Shown here piece after piece: positions 9,259 to 17,754 of a stretch of 64,000 nucleotides of DNA. Where the stretch lies: NCBI GenBank assembly GCA_018672475.1, contig JABHFS010000203.1, positions 1-64,000 on the forward strand, in the 5' to 3' direction. The stretch's first letter is position 1, and the number at the start of each line of letters is the position of its first letter. The translations under genes and the position numbers were made by a program. The stretch comes from Gemmatimonadota bacterium (GTDB lineage: Bacteria > Latescibacterota > UBA2968 > UBA8231). The notes beneath the pieces were generated by a model. That model was given only the letters and a program-made list of their open reading frames with translations, had not been told where the DNA came from and made no database searches.

Positions 9259-10191
9259 CTAACTCTTCTCGCGTCCCAACCGCTCCAGCGCCAGTATCAG
9301 CACCGCCCCTACGACCATCAGCACGAAACTCAACAACACTTCGCCACTGTACTCCTGCGGCCAAACGCACTCGTCGCGCAAGACCCGCACCTTGCTGCCA
9401 ATCAGCTTCTCCTCCAGCACATTGCGGAACGGCCAGACCTTGCGCAAAGACCCCAGCATCAACCCGACCAAAAAGGCCATCGTCTCGGCGTGAAAGCGGG
9501 CCAGCAGCCGCTTGAGCAAACGCGAAAAACCCAATAAGCCAATGATCGCCCCAACGCCAAAGAGAGCAATGATACCAAATTCTCTTTCGTGCACCGCACC
9601 GAAGACCTGCTGGTATTTGCCCATCACGACCAGCAGAAACGACCCGCTGATCCCCGGCAGGATCATTGCGCAAATCGCGACCATGCCCGCCAGCACAAAC
9701 TTATAGCTTTCCGTACCCGTCTCTACCGGCACCAGCGTCGTGACCAGGTAGCCGACGGCCACCCCGACCACAGTCAAACCCCATTGCGGCACGGACCACC
9801 CTTTGACCTGCCGCGCGACGAAGAGCGCACTAGCCAGGATCAAACCAGTAAATAAACCCCACACCGGCTGCGGATGTGTCGCCAACAACCAGGTAATCAA
9901 CTTCGCCAACGACACGATCGCCAGGCCTATGCCAAAAAGCAGCGGGATTAAAAACGTGGCATTTATCAACCGCAATACCTCTGCGATCCGCCCCCGCACC
10001 AGTGCGCCAACGACTCGTTGGTCGATCGAGGCAATGGTCCCGACGAGTTCGTCGTAGATGCCCATAATTAAGGCGACCGTCCCCCCGGAGACACCGGGGA
10101 TCACATCGGCCGTGCCCATGCAGATACCGCGTAACACTAAACCGGGACCGCGGCGCTTGCCCTCTGCCATCAAGTTTTGCTCATTTTCCAC
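9259..10191 (-). CDS. DUF368 membrane protein, predicted undecaprenyl-phosphate translocase
   Basis: Polytopic membrane protein with the hallmark GTADVIPGVSGGTVALIMG near the N-terminus and a second related motif MILPGISGSFLLVVMG halfway, as in DUF368 (PopT) proteins. Members were shown to recycle undecaprenyl phosphate across the inner membrane for cell-wall synthesis. GTG at 10191 is preferred because GGAGGAG lies 6 bases before it; ATG at 10206 would give 315 aa. The start overlaps the end of mutY, making it the last gene of a five-gene chain. The family assignment is secure; the function follows from the family. Confidence 0.88.
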   Translation of the reverse strand: MENEQNLMAEGKRRGPGLVLRGICMGTADVIPGVSGGTVALIMGIYDELVGTIASIDQRVVGALVRGRIAEVLRLINATFLIPLLFGIGLAIVSLAKLITWLLATHPQPVWGLFTGLILASALFVARQVKGWSVPQWGLTVVGVAVGYLVTTLVPVETGTESYKFVLAGMVAICAMILPGISGSFLLVVMGKYQQVFGAVHEREFGIIALFGVGAIIGLLGFSRLLKRLLARFHAETMAFLVGLMLGSLRKVWPFRNVLEEKLIGSKVRVLRDECVWPQEYSGEVLLSFVLMVVGAVLILALERLGREKS

Positions 10192-11317
10192 GATCGACTC
10201 CTCCATCGAACAATTGCATTTGATGCCCGTCCCGCCGCAGAAATTCCACGATCAGGCGATCTGCCCGCGGCAGGGCGAACTCATCCAACTCCTCTGGTGC
10301 AATCCACTTCCAATCGGCACAACCCAGCGTCTGCGGTTCGCCGCTGATATAACGCGCGGCTATCGCGTGCAAGGTAATACTAAAATGCGAAAAAGCATGA
10401 TCGACACTCGTCAGGCGCGCGACGGTCTCGATCTCAATGCCCAATTCCTCGTGGATCTCGCGCACCAGGCATTCTTCTAATGTCTCGCCTTCTTCCTGCT
10501 TGCCACCGGGAAACTCCCACAAACCGCCGAGCATGCCCTCCGCCGGACGTTGTGCAATCAGCAACTGACTGCCCTTGCTAATTACCCCGGCCGCGACTTG
10601 ATAATGCGGTTTCTTTTTTTTGGGTGCCTTGTATGGCAACGCCGTCGGGTCATCGAGTTCCGCACGAGCGCGGCACGTCGCACCGACAGGGCAAGTCTCG
10701 CACAATGGCTTGCGCGGCGTACAAATCCTAGCCCCTAACTCCATCATCGCTTGGTTGAAATCCCCCGCCTGCCCCCGCGCCAATAACGCTTCCCCCGCCG
10801 CGATCAACTCGGCTTTGATCTGAGCGCGACGCGGATCGCCCTCGATCCGCAAATGACGACAGAGCACACGAATTACATTGCCGTCGAGTACCGGATGGTC
10901 GCAGTCGAAGGCGATGCTGCTGACCGCCGCGGCTGTATATTCACCGACACCGGGCAAATCGATCAGCCCATCGTAGGTATTGGGTATCTGTCCTTCAAGC
11001 TCAAAGGCGATGCGCTTGGCCGCCTTGTGCAAATTGCGCGCCCGGGCGTAATAGCCCAAGCCTTCCCAAACCTTAAGGACCTCATCCCCGGAAGCCCCAG
11101 CCAGTGCCTCAACCGTGGGAAAAGCGGTGATAAACCGTTCGAAATAACCCCCCATCTGATCCACTCGAGTCTGCTGCAACATGATCTCGGAAATCCAAAT
11201 ATGATAGGGGTCGCTGCTGTCGCGCCAACTCGTCTGTCGTTTGTGGTCGCGATACCAGGAGAGTAAATGGGTACGGAATTCACCGATGGCAGCCGAGTCA
11301 TCTAAGAGTTTTTTCAC
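10181..11317 (-). CDS. mutY: A/G-specific adenine DNA glycosylase
   Basis: Removes adenine mispaired with 8-oxoguanine. In 378 aa: helix-hairpin-helix core with catalytic Glu in ISEIMLQQTRV, hairpin LPGVGEYTAAAV, catalytic Asp in VLDGNVIRVLC, the four-cysteine iron-sulfur loop CTPRKPLCETCPVGATC, and a C-terminal NUDIX-like domain (GGLWEFPGGKQEEGETLEE) that recognises 8-oxoguanine. Its ATG overlaps the stop of the upstream P1 peptidase by 4 bases, so it is co-translated within the chain of genes running from 14592 to 9259. Confidence 0.96.
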   Translation of the reverse strand: MKKLLDDSAAIGEFRTHLLSWYRDHKRQTSWRDSSDPYHIWISEIMLQQTRVDQMGGYFERFITAFPTVEALAGASGDEVLKVWEGLGYYARARNLHKAAKRIAFELEGQIPNTYDGLIDLPGVGEYTAAAVSSIAFDCDHPVLDGNVIRVLCRHLRIEGDPRRAQIKAELIAAGEALLARGQAGDFNQAMMELGARICTPRKPLCETCPVGATCRARAELDDPTALPYKAPKKKKPHYQVAAGVISKGSQLLIAQRPAEGMLGGLWEFPGGKQEEGETLEECLVREIHEELGIEIETVARLTSVDHAFSHFSITLHAIAARYISGEPQTLGCADWKWIAPEELDEFALPRADRLIVEFLRRDGHQMQLFDGGVDRGK

Positions 11318-12339
11318 CGTGCGTCCTGCTGCATCGCACGCACAGCCTCCGGCCAGCCCTGCTGCGGAAGGGCCTTGAGCCGCTCGGTCTCTCCTGCGGC
11401 CAACAACCCGTCAAGGACCGCCTCCTCAGCGGCAAAGGCAGCCGAGGCAAAAAGTGGATAGAGCCCTTCCTCATCCACAGACAGCACATCAATCGTCGGC
11501 CCTTGGCGCTCTTGTTGCACAATACCTGTGGTCGAAAAAGCCAACACCAGCCCTTCGCGCGTATACGGTCCCCACAAACCTGCTGTGGCCAGCCCCAATA
11601 CCGCGCGGCCGGCAAGACGCTCGAGCTGGCGCGGGATCAAGGGGGCATCAGTCGCGACTATCGCCACAAAGGTATCCGGCCCGTCGGGCTCACCGCCTGC
11701 GAGCAATGAATAACCACCGATCCGCAATGCACCGGCACGACCGCCGTTAACCGCCACCAAAACCCCCGTGGTATAATCGCCGGCCATACGCGAAGCCGTG
11801 CCGACTCCGCCCTTATAACCAAAGGCCTGCAACCCACCACCGATGCCGGCGTCACCCATCACCACTTTATCCGCGCGGGCATTAGCCAGCGCCTCGTGTA
11901 CATGGGCCTGGGTCAACTGCTCGTACGTTAAAGCTGGCTCGTTATACGCCGTATCATCGACCCCGACGACCACCGGCGGCCAGCCCGTCTCCGTACCAAG
12001 CCCGGGATCGCGCGCCAGACCATAACGTATCAACGCCTCGTAAACACGGCCGACGACCGGGGCCGGAGCCAGGACGATAGGCGAAGAAAAAGTGCCGAAA
12101 TCCTCGGCGACGCCGAGCCCACTCATCGCGTCGCCACCATCGACCGCAAAACGACCGATAAAGAGTTTGCGCTCGGCAATATCGGGCGCATAGGGCACGA
12201 CGGCCGTAATGCCGGTGCGCAGATTGGCGGCGCGAATATCGGCATGACCGACGCTAACCCCCCGTACGTCCGTAATCGCATTCTGCCGCCCCGGCAAATA
12301 ATCACCGATGTTGATGCCCAACGCGCGCAGGCGGCTCAT
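11314..12339 (-). CDS. P1 family (S58, DmpA-type) aminopeptidase, cytoplasmic copy
   Basis: Ntn-hydrolase-fold peptidase of the DmpA/BapA group, which cuts itself into two chains and then releases N-terminal (including D- or beta-) amino acids from peptides. Signs: N-terminal LRALGINIGDYLPGRQNAIT, the Gly-rich GAGIGGGLQAFGYKGGVGTASR-like region (AFGYKGGVGTASR), and VAIVATDAPLIPRQLERL, the start of the presumed second chain. The residue at the expected self-cleavage position appears to be Thr (PDTFVAIVATD) where the neighbouring paralogue has Ser. No signal peptide. It overlaps mutY and the upstream peptidase gene by 4 bases each. Confidence 0.88.
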   Translation of the reverse strand: MSRLRALGINIGDYLPGRQNAITDVRGVSVGHADIRAANLRTGITAVVPYAPDIAERKLFIGRFAVDGGDAMSGLGVAEDFGTFSSPIVLAPAPVVGRVYEALIRYGLARDPGLGTETGWPPVVVGVDDTAYNEPALTYEQLTQAHVHEALANARADKVVMGDAGIGGGLQAFGYKGGVGTASRMAGDYTTGVLVAVNGGRAGALRIGGYSLLAGGEPDGPDTFVAIVATDAPLIPRQLERLAGRAVLGLATAGLWGPYTREGLVLAFSTTGIVQQERQGPTIDVLSVDEEGLYPLFASAAFAAEEAVLDGLLAAGETERLKALPQQGWPEAVRAMQQDAR

Positions 12340-13541
12340 TTTAGCCTCCCGTGGGCGCGCATGACCTCGACTAGACGATATAGCGGCAACGCGTGAATAG
12401 TGTTCCCGTCGCGTCCCACCATGGTATCAGCCATCGTCAGCGAATTGAGGATAGCCTCCTCCGTCGCTTCGACGACCCCCTTATACAAGGACGAAAGACA
12501 GCGGTCGGTGAGCATCCCGACGGAGTGAGCTGCAGGCGTCTCGTCAGCCTGTAGACGATTTCCATTGGTAAAGGCCAACACGAGATCACCGCTGCCGGGA
12601 GTCGAGATCGCACCAGTGCGCGCCATGCCCAGAGCGACTCGTTTACAAACCCGTCGCAGTTGGCTGGGAATCAACGGCGCATCGGTGGCAACTACTGCCA
12701 GCATCGACTTGGTCTTGCCGCCACGCTCCTCCATCAGGTCGGTAATCTCCCTGCCCACTGGAACGCCGTCGACGCGCAACTGCGGTCGCCGCCCAAAATT
12801 GGCCTGGACCAGCGTACCGACAGTATAGACTTGGTCACCGCAGGGCACCTTGCGCGACGCGCTACCGATGCCCGCCTTGAAGCCATAAGCGCGCATTCCC
12901 GTGCCCCCCCCCACACAGCCCTCGGCTACCGGTCCACCGGACGCTGCATTAATCGCCTCGACCGCATGCTCGGGGCGCACATGGCGACCGGTCGTATCGT
13001 GCAGAAACTCGGCCCAGGTCTCGCCGACAGCCGGCTCTGGGTGCAGACCGCCCTTGAAAAGGTCAGGATTCTGTTCCAACATCCATCCCATCGCCCCATC
13101 GTAGACCGCACCAACACTCGAAGTATTCGTGAAAAATACCGGCGCCCCCAACAAACCCGTACGCCGCACCGCGCCCATCCCCGTCAACTCGCCATTGCCA
13201 TTGAGCGTAAAGTCAGCGGCGAAAACCGGTGACCGTGACAGATCGCCCCCGTGCGGCAAAATCGCCGTCACCCCGGTGCGCACCGGCCCCTCCCCTTCAA
13301 CCAACGGGCCCTCCCCCTTGATCAACGTCACATGCCCGACCTTCACCCCAACGACATCGGTGATCGCGTTATGTTCGCCCGGTTGCAAATCGCCAATCAC
13401 TATCCCCAGTGCACGCAAACGCACCCGCCGCTCGGCGGTTAGCGCGCCAGCGCCCCCTGTAAAACCCAATATCGGCAGCGCCGCCGCGCCCAAGCCCATA
13501 CCGAGAAAGGTTCGTCGGTCTATTTCAGAGCGCTTGGACAA
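12336..13541 (-). CDS. P1 family (S58, DmpA-type) aminopeptidase with Tat signal
   Basis: Paralogue of the next gene with an exported N-terminus: EIDRRTFLGMGLGAAALPIL is a twin-arginine signal ending near GAGA. The mature part begins with LRALGIVIGDLQPGEHNAIT and contains GTGMRAYGFKAGIGSASR and TKSMLAVVATDAPLIPSQL. The Ser in that motif is the likely autoproteolytic nucleophile. TTG at 13541 (GGGAG six bases upstream) is the likeliest start; GTG at 13559 is possible. The start overlaps the end of the dehydrogenase gene. Export suggests it trims peptides in the periplasm while its twin works inside. Confidence 0.87.
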   Translation of the reverse strand: MSKRSEIDRRTFLGMGLGAAALPILGFTGGAGALTAERRVRLRALGIVIGDLQPGEHNAITDVVGVKVGHVTLIKGEGPLVEGEGPVRTGVTAILPHGGDLSRSPVFAADFTLNGNGELTGMGAVRRTGLLGAPVFFTNTSSVGAVYDGAMGWMLEQNPDLFKGGLHPEPAVGETWAEFLHDTTGRHVRPEHAVEAINAASGGPVAEGCVGGGTGMRAYGFKAGIGSASRKVPCGDQVYTVGTLVQANFGRRPQLRVDGVPVGREITDLMEERGGKTKSMLAVVATDAPLIPSQLRRVCKRVALGMARTGAISTPGSGDLVLAFTNGNRLQADETPAAHSVGMLTDRCLSSLYKGVVEATEEAILNSLTMADTMVGRDGNTIHALPLYRLVEVMRAHGRLK

Positions 13542-14592
13542 TTGTATCTCCCAATTCACCCGTACTCATCTTACCGCCTAGATCCGGCGTGCCCACTCCA
13601 ACTTCCGCAATCACCCCGCGCACCGCCGCTTCAATGCGATCAGCGCCTTGCGTGGCCGCAGGATCATCATTCCGGTCGCCCAACCAACGCAACATCAAAC
13701 CCGCCGACAGGATCGCCGCTAACGGATTGGCCAGCCCCTGACCAGCGATATCGGGCGCGGTGCCGTGCGAGGGTTGAAAGACGGCTGAATCCTCGCCGAT
13801 ATCTCCCGAAGGCGCCATGCCCAGCCCCCCGACCAAACCGGCCGCCAGATCCGAAATAATATCCCCGTACATATTCTCGGTAACCAGCACATCATAACTC
13901 GCCGGCCGCTGTACCAAATACATACTCAAGGCATCGACATAAGCATAGTCGCGTTCGATCTCCGGATAAGCCTCGCCGACCTCATCGAATACGCGGCGAA
14001 AAAAAGCCATCGACTTAAAGACATTCGCCTTGTCGACGCAGGTCACCTTCATCGGATCTCTGCCGCGCCGCCTAGCCAACTCGAAAGCATAGCGCACCAC
14101 CCGCTCCGTGCCCGAACGGGTAATCACCATCGAATCGACCGCGACCTCCCCCCTCAACTCGATCCCGCCGTTCATCGAAGCGAATAGCCCTTCGACATTT
14201 TCCCGCAAAATAACAAAGTCGATCTCTCCCGCGCCCAGGCCCTTGAGCGGCGAGTGCTCGGCTGCGTACAAATAAATCGGCCGCACCCCCGCATACAGAT
14301 CCAATTCAATGCGCAAATCAATCTGCGGCCGCATCTCCGTACCATCCGGCCAACGCACATGCGGCAACCCCATCGCCCCGAGCAATACGGCATCGGCCTG
14401 GCGACAGGCCTCTACAGTCTCCTTCGGCAATGGGTCACCCTGCTCCAGATAACACCCTGCCCCGCACGGCGAATCAGTGAAGTTGAAATCTGGCGTCCCT
14501 AGGGCCTCAAGCACCTTCAGCGTCTCATCGACTACTTCCGGACCAATACCGTCGCCCTTGAGCACGGCGATGTCGTAGGTCTTACCGGCCAT
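13525..14592 (-). CDS. isocitrate/isopropylmalate dehydrogenase family enzyme
   Basis: NAD-dependent beta-decarboxylating hydroxyacid dehydrogenase of 355 aa. Typical elements are LKGDGIGPEV at the N-terminus, the substrate-site arginines in LRIELDLYAGVRP, DFVILRENVEGLF, the metal site VTENMYGDIISDLAAGLVGG, and the NAD site HGTAPDIAGQGLANP. The RENVEGLF loop suits 3-isopropylmalate, tartrate/D-malate or homoisocitrate enzymes equally, so the substrate is open. No leuA, leuC or leuD is nearby. It instead heads a chain with two peptidases, mutY and DUF368, which argues against assuming leucine synthesis. Confidence 0.9.
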   Translation of the reverse strand: MAGKTYDIAVLKGDGIGPEVVDETLKVLEALGTPDFNFTDSPCGAGCYLEQGDPLPKETVEACRQADAVLLGAMGLPHVRWPDGTEMRPQIDLRIELDLYAGVRPIYLYAAEHSPLKGLGAGEIDFVILRENVEGLFASMNGGIELRGEVAVDSMVITRSGTERVVRYAFELARRRGRDPMKVTCVDKANVFKSMAFFRRVFDEVGEAYPEIERDYAYVDALSMYLVQRPASYDVLVTENMYGDIISDLAAGLVGGLGMAPSGDIGEDSAVFQPSHGTAPDIAGQGLANPLAAILSAGLMLRWLGDRNDDPAATQGADRIEAAVRGVIAEVGVGTPDLGGKMSTGELGDTIVQAL

Positions 14593-14645
14593 AGCAATCT
14601 TCTTCCTCTATTTTAAAAAGATACTTAAACACAGAAGTAGCAGAG

Positions 14646-14740
14646 GGAATTTCGAGGGTATACCTGTAGCGGCTTGCTAAGCCCTCAGAGCCCGCCAGGG
14701 ATGGCGGGTAAAATGAGCAAAAGTATCCCCTCGAAATCCC
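14646..14740. repeat. 95-base inverted-repeat element with two internal hairpins
   Basis: Outer arms 14646-14663 and 14723-14740 are inverted repeats matching at 16 of 18 positions. Between them lie a small hairpin GGCTT-gct-AAGCC (14674-14686) and a stronger one CCCGCC-agggat-GGCGGG (about 14692-14709). The whole can fold as a three-way junction. It sits between the 3' end of the enolase-superfamily gene at 14764 and the start of the dehydrogenase gene at 14592. It may be a mobile REP-like element, an RNA structure or a terminator; no T-tract follows the strong hairpin on the minus strand. Confidence 0.55.
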
Positions 14741-14763
14741 CGCCCGCCTCCAAAACTAACGCC

Positions 14764-16035
14764 TCAACTCCACAACCGATCGTGCGCCCGTTCGTTGTCC
14801 CAAGCCTCCGTAGAAGCAAAAACCTCCGGACGGTCCGGATCGGCAAACTCGCGTAACACATCTTCATTCAGCCCGGTGAAACCCAGCCCCGGCCCCTCCG
14901 GCACCGCGATATGCCCGTTCTCAATCAGCGGCACCGGCAAGCCCTCGACCAAGCTGCTCCACTGCGCCAACTGATCGACCGAATGATTTTCCAGCACCAT
15001 GAAATTCTCCGTCGCCGCGGCGCAGTGCACCGAAGCCAGTGCCGCGATCGGCGACATCGCCATATGCAGCGCCATCGCCACGCCGTGTTCCTGGGCCAGA
15101 TCGCCGATCTTCTTTGTTTCTAAAATACCGCCGGAAGAAGCTAAATCGGGATGCGCGACGGCGATGGCGCGATTTTCAAACAATGGCAGGAAATCTTCTT
15201 TTAAATAGATGTCCTCGCCCGTGCACACCGGCGTATCCACCGCGTCGGCCAAACGCTTCCACTGATCGGGAAACTGCCAAGGGATCATGTCCTCGTACCA
15301 GGCCAGACTGAACTGATCTAAGGCCTTGCCCAGGCGGATGCAGGATTCAACGCCGATATGGCCGAAGTGGTCGACGGCCAAGGGGACCTCATAACCGATT
15401 ACCTCGCGTACCTGCGCGACATACTCGCAAAGAATATCGATGCCTTTGTTCGAGATCTGAATACCGGTGAACTGGTGCATGATATGATTGGTACCCAACA
15501 TGCCCGGCGGCGCGATCAACGCGTCTTCCATCCCTTTGAGCAAACCGATGCCGACATCCATCTTGAGAAAGCCGAAGCCGTCGTCCATGCGCTCCTTGAG
15601 CAACGTGCCCATCTCCTTGCCATCGCGCCGCGAAGGCGTATCGCAGTAGCAGAGGATTTGGTCGCGGAACTTGCCGCCGGCCAACTGGTAAGCCGGCACG
15701 CCATAGGCCTTGCCGGCCAGGTCCATCAGCGCCATCTCGACGCCGCAGACGCCACCGGCTTGGCGCGCGTGGTGCCCGAACTGTTTGATCTTGCGGAAAA
15801 TCTTGTCGACATTGCAGGGATTTTCCCCGATCAGGCGGCTTTTGAGCATCAGCGCATACGTCTCGCTGCCGCCGTCGCGCACTTCGCCATAACCCGAAAT
15901 GCCCTGATTGGTGTCAATGCGGATAATTGTCGAACGAAAGGGCGCGCCACGCAAATTGGCGATGCGCATATCGGTGATCCGCAGGTCCGAAGGTTTTGAA
16001 CTCGTGTTGACATTTTCTTCGACACTGTCTGTCAT
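14764..16035 (-). CDS. mandelate racemase/muconate lactonizing (enolase superfamily) enzyme
   Basis: Metal-dependent enzyme that abstracts a proton alpha to a carboxylate, probably on a sugar acid or related acid. Of 424 aa, the N-terminal capping domain has GYGEVRDGGSE. The barrel shows a Lys pair region GFLKMDVGIG, metal ligands in VDHFGHIG (Asp), WYEDMIPW (Glu) and CTGEDIYL (Glu), and a late His in MALHMAMSP consistent with dehydratase or racemase chemistry. ATG 16035 is chosen because GGAGG lies 5 bases before it; the longer frame to 16110 lacks support. It is divergent from an SDR gene, which could use its product. Confidence 0.88.
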   Translation of the reverse strand: MTDSVEENVNTSSKPSDLRITDMRIANLRGAPFRSTIIRIDTNQGISGYGEVRDGGSETYALMLKSRLIGENPCNVDKIFRKIKQFGHHARQAGGVCGVEMALMDLAGKAYGVPAYQLAGGKFRDQILCYCDTPSRRDGKEMGTLLKERMDDGFGFLKMDVGIGLLKGMEDALIAPPGMLGTNHIMHQFTGIQISNKGIDILCEYVAQVREVIGYEVPLAVDHFGHIGVESCIRLGKALDQFSLAWYEDMIPWQFPDQWKRLADAVDTPVCTGEDIYLKEDFLPLFENRAIAVAHPDLASSGGILETKKIGDLAQEHGVAMALHMAMSPIAALASVHCAAATENFMVLENHSVDQLAQWSSLVEGLPVPLIENGHIAVPEGPGLGFTGLNEDVLREFADPDRPEVFASTEAWDNERAHDRLWS

Positions 16036-16134
16036 CCTTGCCTCCATATGTTGTTCAGATATATTAGTAAATCGACTCCAAAGAATATTCCCCCCGCATT
16101 TTCTCGTCAACTACATACTAGTTAGGTAATCGAT

Positions 16135-16917
16135 ATGAAGCTCAAGGACAAAGTAGCGCTGATAACAGGCGGCAGCAGCGGTATCGGCCGGGCGGCAGCC
16201 GTGGCCATGGCGCGCGAGGGGGCGAAAGTAGCGCTCACCGCACGCCGAGCCGAGCGCTGCCAGGAAGCCGTCGATGAAATCGAAAGAATGGGCGGCGAAG
16301 CGTTGGCCTTGCCCGGCGACGTAGCCGATGCCGAGCACGTCGAAGCCCTCGTCGCGGCAACCGTCGAACGGTGGGGCCGCCTCGACATCGTCGTGCCCAA
16401 CGCCGGCATCAACGGGGTACTTGCCCCCATCGAGGACATCACCCCCGAAGAATGGGACCAGACCCAAAATATCAACGTGCGTGGCACCTTCCTCACCGTC
16501 AAATACGCCATCCCCCACCTGCGTGCAGCCGGCGGCGGCAGCATCGTCGTCGTCTCCTCGGTTAACGGCAATCGGATCTTCTCCAACTTCGGCTTCACCT
16601 CCTACTCCTGCTCCAAAGCCGCCCAGGTGACCTTCGCCAAAATGGCCGCTGTCGAGTTGGCACAATGGGCTATCCGCATCAATGTCGTCTGCCCAGGCTG
16701 GACCAAAACAAGTATCGGTGAGAACACTTTCGCGCGCGACATCGATAAAATAAAAATCCCTCGCGAATACCCCGAGGGCATGGTCCCGCTACAACAACGC
16801 CCCGCCAGTTCCGAAGAAGTGGCGAACGTCATTCTCTTTTTGGCGTCGAACGAGGCCAGTTATGTCACCGGCACTGAGATCTATGTCGACGGGGCGTTGT
16901 CTTTGTTTCAGGGATAG
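16135..16917 (+). CDS. SDR family NAD(P)-dependent oxidoreductase
   Basis: Classical short-chain dehydrogenase of 260 aa. The cofactor motif GGSSGIG is at residues 14-20, then NAGINGV, the catalytic Ser in VVSSVNG and the Tyr-Lys pair in YSCSK, and the C-terminal GTEIYVDGALSLF. The second beta strand ends ALTARRAER, whose arginines suggest NADP preference. The substrate is unknown. It diverges from the enolase-superfamily gene across 99 bases, a common arrangement for a shared catabolic promoter. Confidence 0.9.
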   Translation: MKLKDKVALITGGSSGIGRAAAVAMAREGAKVALTARRAERCQEAVDEIERMGGEALALPGDVADAEHVEALVAATVERWGRLDIVVPNAGINGVLAPIEDITPEEWDQTQNINVRGTFLTVKYAIPHLRAAGGGSIVVVSSVNGNRIFSNFGFTSYSCSKAAQVTFAKMAAVELAQWAIRINVVCPGWTKTSIGENTFARDIDKIKIPREYPEGMVPLQQRPASSEEVANVILFLASNEASYVTGTEIYVDGALSLFQG

Positions 16918-16965
16918 CGAGTGAGAGACGGGCAGGGCATGTCCCTCACTCTTGTCGCTCAATGG

Positions 16966-17742
16966 TCAAAACGCCGCTGGTCGCCCCTGCGCTCCGTCTA
17001 TGGGAATCATCGCCCCATTCACCCAACAGGCCCTCTGCGAAACCAGAAACGCCACCACATCGGCGACCTCTTCGGGGGCGCCTAATCTACCTGCGGGTTG
17101 CTCCCGTTCTTCAAATCGCGCAAAGGCCTCGGGGTTTTCTTCCCGAAAACGCTCCCACCCGCCGCCCGGAAAATAAATTGAACCCGGCGCGACCGCATTG
17201 ACTCTCACATTGTATTCGGCCAGTTCCAGTGCCAACGCCCCGGCGAGAAAAATCTCCGCCGCCTTGGCACTGCCGTACTGGGCCCTTGGCCCCGGCTTCC
17301 ATCCCGAAATCGACGAGACGATCACTACCGCCCCGCCACCGCGTTCGCGCATATACGGCAACACCGCCCGAGTCGCCCGCACCGCATGGAACAGATTTAG
17401 ATCGAAGGTCTCCGCCCAATCCTCGTCCGTCGAATCGAGCAGGCTGGCCCCACCCGCCGAACCACCCACATTATTGATCAGTATATCGACCCCCCCCAAC
17501 TCCGCAACGCACCGCGCGACCACCGCCTCGATTTGCGGCTGAGAACGCACATCGGCCACCGCGGCGATCGCTTCGACACCGCGAGCTTGTAACTCCTGCA
17601 ACGCACGCGCCAATGGCTCTTCGCCTCGGGCGCAAATCGCCACCTTGCACCCTTCGCCGGCCAACGCCAACGCAATCGAGCGGCCAATCCCGCGGCTGCC
17701 GCCAGTAACCAATGCCACCTTATCCGCCAAGCCCAGATCCAT
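16966..17742 (-). CDS. SDR family NAD(P)-dependent oxidoreductase
   Basis: Second classical SDR, only moderately similar to the one at 16135 and convergent with it. GGSRGIG marks the cofactor site, followed by NNVGGSAGG, VSSISGW, the Tyr-Lys pair in YGSAKAA, and a C-terminal GAMIPIDGAQG. ATG 17742 is preceded by AGGAGG at ideal distance. It follows the flavin oxidase gene by 12 bases, so the two form an operon; they may act in turn on an amine or amino-acid derived substrate. Confidence 0.9.
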   Translation of the reverse strand: MDLGLADKVALVTGGSRGIGRSIALALAGEGCKVAICARGEEPLARALQELQARGVEAIAAVADVRSQPQIEAVVARCVAELGGVDILINNVGGSAGGASLLDSTDEDWAETFDLNLFHAVRATRAVLPYMRERGGGAVVIVSSISGWKPGPRAQYGSAKAAEIFLAGALALELAEYNVRVNAVAPGSIYFPGGGWERFREENPEAFARFEEREQPAGRLGAPEEVADVVAFLVSQRACWVNGAMIPIDGAQGRPAAF

Positions 17743-17754
17743 TTGCAACCTCCT

